Shown here: in pieces, positions 7,203 through 8,715 of the stretch
Position numbering within the stretch: the stretch's first letter is position 1
How the letters are laid out: every line of letters begins with the position of its first letter
The notes under the pieces: model-generated
Databases searched by the model: none
What the model saw: only the letters and a program-made list of their open reading frames with translations
Told to the model about the DNA's origin: nothing
Translations under genes and position numbers: made by a program
Origin: an uncultured Clostridia bacterium
GTDB taxonomy: Bacteria; Bacillota; Clostridia; Christensenellales; Aristaeellaceae
Direction: 5' to 3'
Length of the DNA stretch: 8,715 nt
Assembly: GCA_937886445.1 (NCBI GenBank)
Contig: CALGBY010000039.1
Span: 1-8,715, forward strand

Positions 7203-7952
7203 TCATTCAGCAGCTGCAATATCATCCGGTACCGTTACAGTAACAAACCAATAGTAATGAACGTTTTGCGCATTTACCTTATAGGTATAGGTAAGTGACG
7301 TTGCGCCGGGGATCTCAACCCGTTCCGTACCGTCAAGCGAATAATACCACTGAACACTGTATTCTGTATTTTCAAAGCCTGTCAGTTCAGCGGTGAGGCT
7401 GATATCCATTCCGATAACCACAATAGGCATTCCGTCCAGTTCATTGTGAATACTGACAGTACGGAAAATTGCTTTTTCTTCTTCGCTGACATCCTCGGCA
7501 TTGTAGATAACCAGATCAGCCGTACGGATATAGGCATAACTGTTATCGTATACCACCTTCGCCCAAACGCTGTCATATTCAGCCATATAAAGGGCGGTGC
7601 CGTTGCTTACCTCAGCGATCGGTTCAGCTGTTTCATCGGTCGCGGCATACAGGTTCGCACCTGCCTCCCCATTGGCCAGCACATTCACGATACGCATCGC
7701 GGACACATCGATCTCTTCCGTTTCGTCTTCGCCGGTCACGGCGGCTTCGGCGATCTCTTCGATCACGGCTTCGGCGGTCGCGGTCTCTTCGGCGATCTCC
7801 TGGGCAGCGGCTTCGACAGTCGCGGTCTCTTCGGTGATCTCTTCGACGGCGGCTTTCAGCTGGGACTTGCGGCCCGAGGCGCACGAGGTGGAGAAAAGAA
7901 GGCCGCAGCCCATGAGGACTGCGACCAACGTATAGAGGATTCGATGTTTCAT
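7203..7952 (-). CDS. Predicted lipoprotein with acidic repeat linker, SH3b domain and Ig-like C-terminal domain
   Basis: The product has 249 residues and no gene name I recognise. Residues 1-24 form a lipoprotein signal peptide: charged MKHR, a hydrophobic core, and a lipobox Ser-Thr-Ser-Cys with the lipidated cysteine at C24. C16 (LMGC) is a less likely alternative because the signal would be very short. Residues 34-75 are three 14-residue Ala/Glu/Thr-rich repeats (core EEI-x-EETAT), probably an extended spacer. Residues 87-150 look like a bacterial SH3 (SH3b) domain: NVLANGEAGANLY, SNGTALYM, VWAKVVYDNSYAYI. Such domains often bind peptidoglycan. Residues 165-241 resemble an Ig-like beta-sandwich found in large surface proteins of clostridial gut bacteria (ISLTAELTGF, SVQWYYSLDG, IPGATSLTYTY). 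The ATG at 7952 has no Shine-Dalgarno sequence at usable spacing, but it is the only start keeping the whole signal peptide. It lies 91 bases after EF-G and 61 before the giant gene. Codons 5' of about 7690 are much richer in G+C than the rest. Confidence 0.85.
   Translation of the reverse strand: MKHRILYTLVAVLMGCGLLFSTSCASGRKSQLKAAVEEITEETATVEAAAQEIAEETATAEAVIEEIAEAAVTGEDETEEIDVSAMRIVNVLANGEAGANLYAATDETAEPIAEVSNGTALYMAEYDSVWAKVVYDNSYAYIRTADLVIYNAEDVSEEEKAIFRTVSIHNELDGMPIVVIGMDISLTAELTGFENTEYSVQWYYSLDGTERVEIPGATSLTYTYKVNAQNVHYYWFVTVTVPDDIAAAE
7725..7850 (-). repeat. Three tandem 42-bp repeats encoding the lipoprotein linker
   Basis: Three in-frame 42-base units occupy 7809-7850, 7767-7808 and 7725-7766. 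Each encodes 14 residues (AVEEITEETATVEA-like). The first two units in coding order are closest at the DNA level, sharing the stretch GTCGCGGTCTCTTCGG on the plus strand. The third is degenerate. The array is about two-thirds G+C, and copy number could change by slippage, altering the spacer between lipid anchor and SH3b domain. Confidence 0.85.
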
Positions 7953-7972
7953 CCTTGGGAAAAATCTTTTGG

Positions 7973-8027
7973 AGGAAGCCTGAAAGTAGGCAGGGCTTGT
8001 TCCTTTTCGCCGGGTTCCAGGCTTCCT
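7973..8027 (-). terminator. Inverted repeat after the EF-G stop codon; possible terminator or mRNA-end hairpin
   Basis: A perfect 10-base inverted repeat (AGGAAGCCTG at 8027-8018 and CAGGCTTCCT at 7982-7973, read on the minus strand) begins 16 bases after the EF-G stop. The loop is 35 bases, long for an intrinsic terminator. The nearest U run (UUUUU, about 8 bases past the stem) is not adjacent. It may be a weak terminator, an mRNA-stabilising hairpin, or a structure affecting translation of the lipoprotein, whose ATG lies 20 bases beyond the stem. Confidence 0.4.
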
Positions 8028-8043
8028 TTGTCAGATATCGGAA

Positions 8044-8715
8044 TTATTCTTCATCCTTCACTGCGAGTTCGGCAACGAGCTTGTTCTGGATATCGCCGGG
8101 AACGAGTTCGAAGCTGGCGAACTTCATGATGAAGCTGGCGCGGCCACCAGTGAGGCTGGAGAGGGCGGTGGAGTAAGAGCTCATCTCCTTGAGGGGCACC
8201 TTGGCGGTGAGCTTCTCGTAGCCATTCTCTGAGGCCATGCCGACGATCATACCGCGACGGCCCTGGAGGTCAGACATCACATCACCCATCTTGTCGCTGG
8301 GCACGAATACTTCAACGTCGTAGATAGGCTCGAGCACCTTGGGACCAGCCTCGCGGAAGGCCTGGCTGAAGGCGTTGCGGCCGGCGAGCATGAAGGAGAG
8401 TTCGTTAGAGTCAACGGGGTGCATCTTACCGTCGTAGACGATGACGCGGACGTCGCGAGCGTAGCTGCCGGTGAGAGGACCCTGCTCCATGCGGCTCATG
8501 ATACCCTTGAGGATGGCGGGCATGAAGCGAGCGTCGATGCTACCGCCGACGGTGCTGTTGACGAAGACGAGCTTGCCGCCCCATTCGAGCTGCACCTCTT
8601 CCTGGCTCTTGCAGGTTACCTTGAGTTCCTGACCGCCGAACTTGTAGCTGGCGGGGAGTTCCATGCCGTCGAAGTAGGGCTCAACGATGAGGTGTACTTC
8701 ACCGAACTGGCCTGC
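8044..8715 (-). CDS. fusA: Elongation factor G, C-terminal part (EF-G2-like), 5' end outside window
   Basis: This is the last 223 codons of a translation elongation factor G, the cytoplasmic GTPase family that moves tRNA and mRNA through the ribosome. The frame is already open at the window edge, where AGQFGEV matches the start of domain IV (G-Q-[FY]-G-x-V). The domain IV tip motif HPVDSNELSF follows at visible residues 99-108, corresponding to HDVDSSELAF in ordinary EF-G. Domain V starts near visible residue 128 (LEPIYDVEVFVP), contains MGDVMSDLQGRRG and ends with SSYSTALSSLTGGRAS. Between visible residues about 22 and 54 there is an extra segment (around KVTCKSQEEVQLEWGG) that ordinary EF-G lacks. 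From memory, that segment and the overall sequence fit the second EF-G paralogue of Bacteroidota, for which GTPase-independent activity has been reported in Bacteroides. The GTPase domain is not in the window, so that property cannot be judged. The frame ends in TAA at 8046-8044. An ATG at 8664 is internal, not the start. Family assignment is very secure; paralogue and phylum are likely. Confidence 0.95.
   Translation of the reverse strand, partial: AGQFGEVHLIVEPYFDGMELPASYKFGGQELKVTCKSQEEVQLEWGGKLVFVNSTVGGSIDARFMPAILKGIMSRMEQGPLTGSYARDVRVIVYDGKMHPVDSNELSFMLAGRNAFSQAFREAGPKVLEPIYDVEVFVPSDKMGDVMSDLQGRRGMIVGMASENGYEKLTAKVPLKEMSSYSTALSSLTGGRASFIMKFASFELVPGDIQNKLVAELAVKDEE

Noticed and set aside
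7903..7911. Lipobox at C16 (LMGC) of the lipoprotein
   Set aside because: The signal peptide would be only 15 residues; Ser-Thr-Ser-Cys24 after the full hydrophobic core is more typical.
7446..8129. 227-codon plus-strand open frame
   Set aside because: Overlaps both the lipoprotein and the EF-G end; its Gly/Phe/Asp repeats are the antisense of the 42-bp linker repeats.
8044..8664. EF-G as a complete 206-residue gene starting at ATG 8664
   Set aside because: The frame continues upstream to the edge with the domain IV motif AGQFGEV, so the ATG is internal.

Overview
The window holds three genes, all reading on the minus strand and filling nearly all of the sequence. From right to left they are: the 3' end of an elongation factor G gene (1..8715 edge to 8044), a complete 249-residue predicted lipoprotein gene (7952 to 7203), and the first 2380 codons of a giant secreted repeat protein (start codon at 7141, still open at position 1). 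Only two short gaps (7953-8043 and 7142-7202) lack coding sequence. Long plus-strand open frames are antisense shadows of the giant gene.

The organism signal is mixed. From remembered family sequences, the EF-G fragment (domain IV with an extra segment, then domain V) looks like the second EF-G paralogue (EF-G2 type) of Bacteroidota, probably a gut or rumen bacterium. The lipoprotein has a Ser-Thr-Ser-Cys lipobox and no Shine-Dalgarno sequence, which also fits Bacteroidota. The giant protein looks different: a Gram-positive style signal peptide, a strong GGAGGGG ribosome-binding site, and the module set (InlB-type B-repeats, MucBP-like, Cna B-type, MBG and DUF11/DUF7507-like repeats) of large surface proteins of anaerobic Clostridia. 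The lipoprotein's SH3b and Ig-like modules also resemble clostridial surface proteins. Either this is horizontal acquisition of a surface-protein module next to a housekeeping-type gene, or the assembly is chimeric. The sequence alone does not decide.

The giant protein, in order: signal peptide (residues 1-28), unknown N-terminal domain (29-151), four InlB-like repeats (152-462), an unrecognised aromatic-rich region (463-901), a divergent InlB-like repeat (902-990), a MucBP-like repeat (998-1085), an unassigned segment, a Cna B-type domain with a complete predicted isopeptide triad (1183-1280), more MucBP-like and InlB-like repeats (1282-1627), five MBG domains (1628-2026), a degenerate DUF11-like unit and then near-exact 109-residue DUF11-like repeats running off the window (2150 onward). 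The anchor or sorting signal is outside the window. Base composition changes sharply at several module borders (sampled 60-base blocks run from 35% to 67% GC), pointing to assembly by module exchange.

Functionally, the giant protein is best read as a stalk-like adhesin. The small lipoprotein just upstream may be a cell-envelope partner, but the only link is adjacency and similar module style. No RNA genes, CRISPR arrays, insertion sequences or complete mobile elements were seen.
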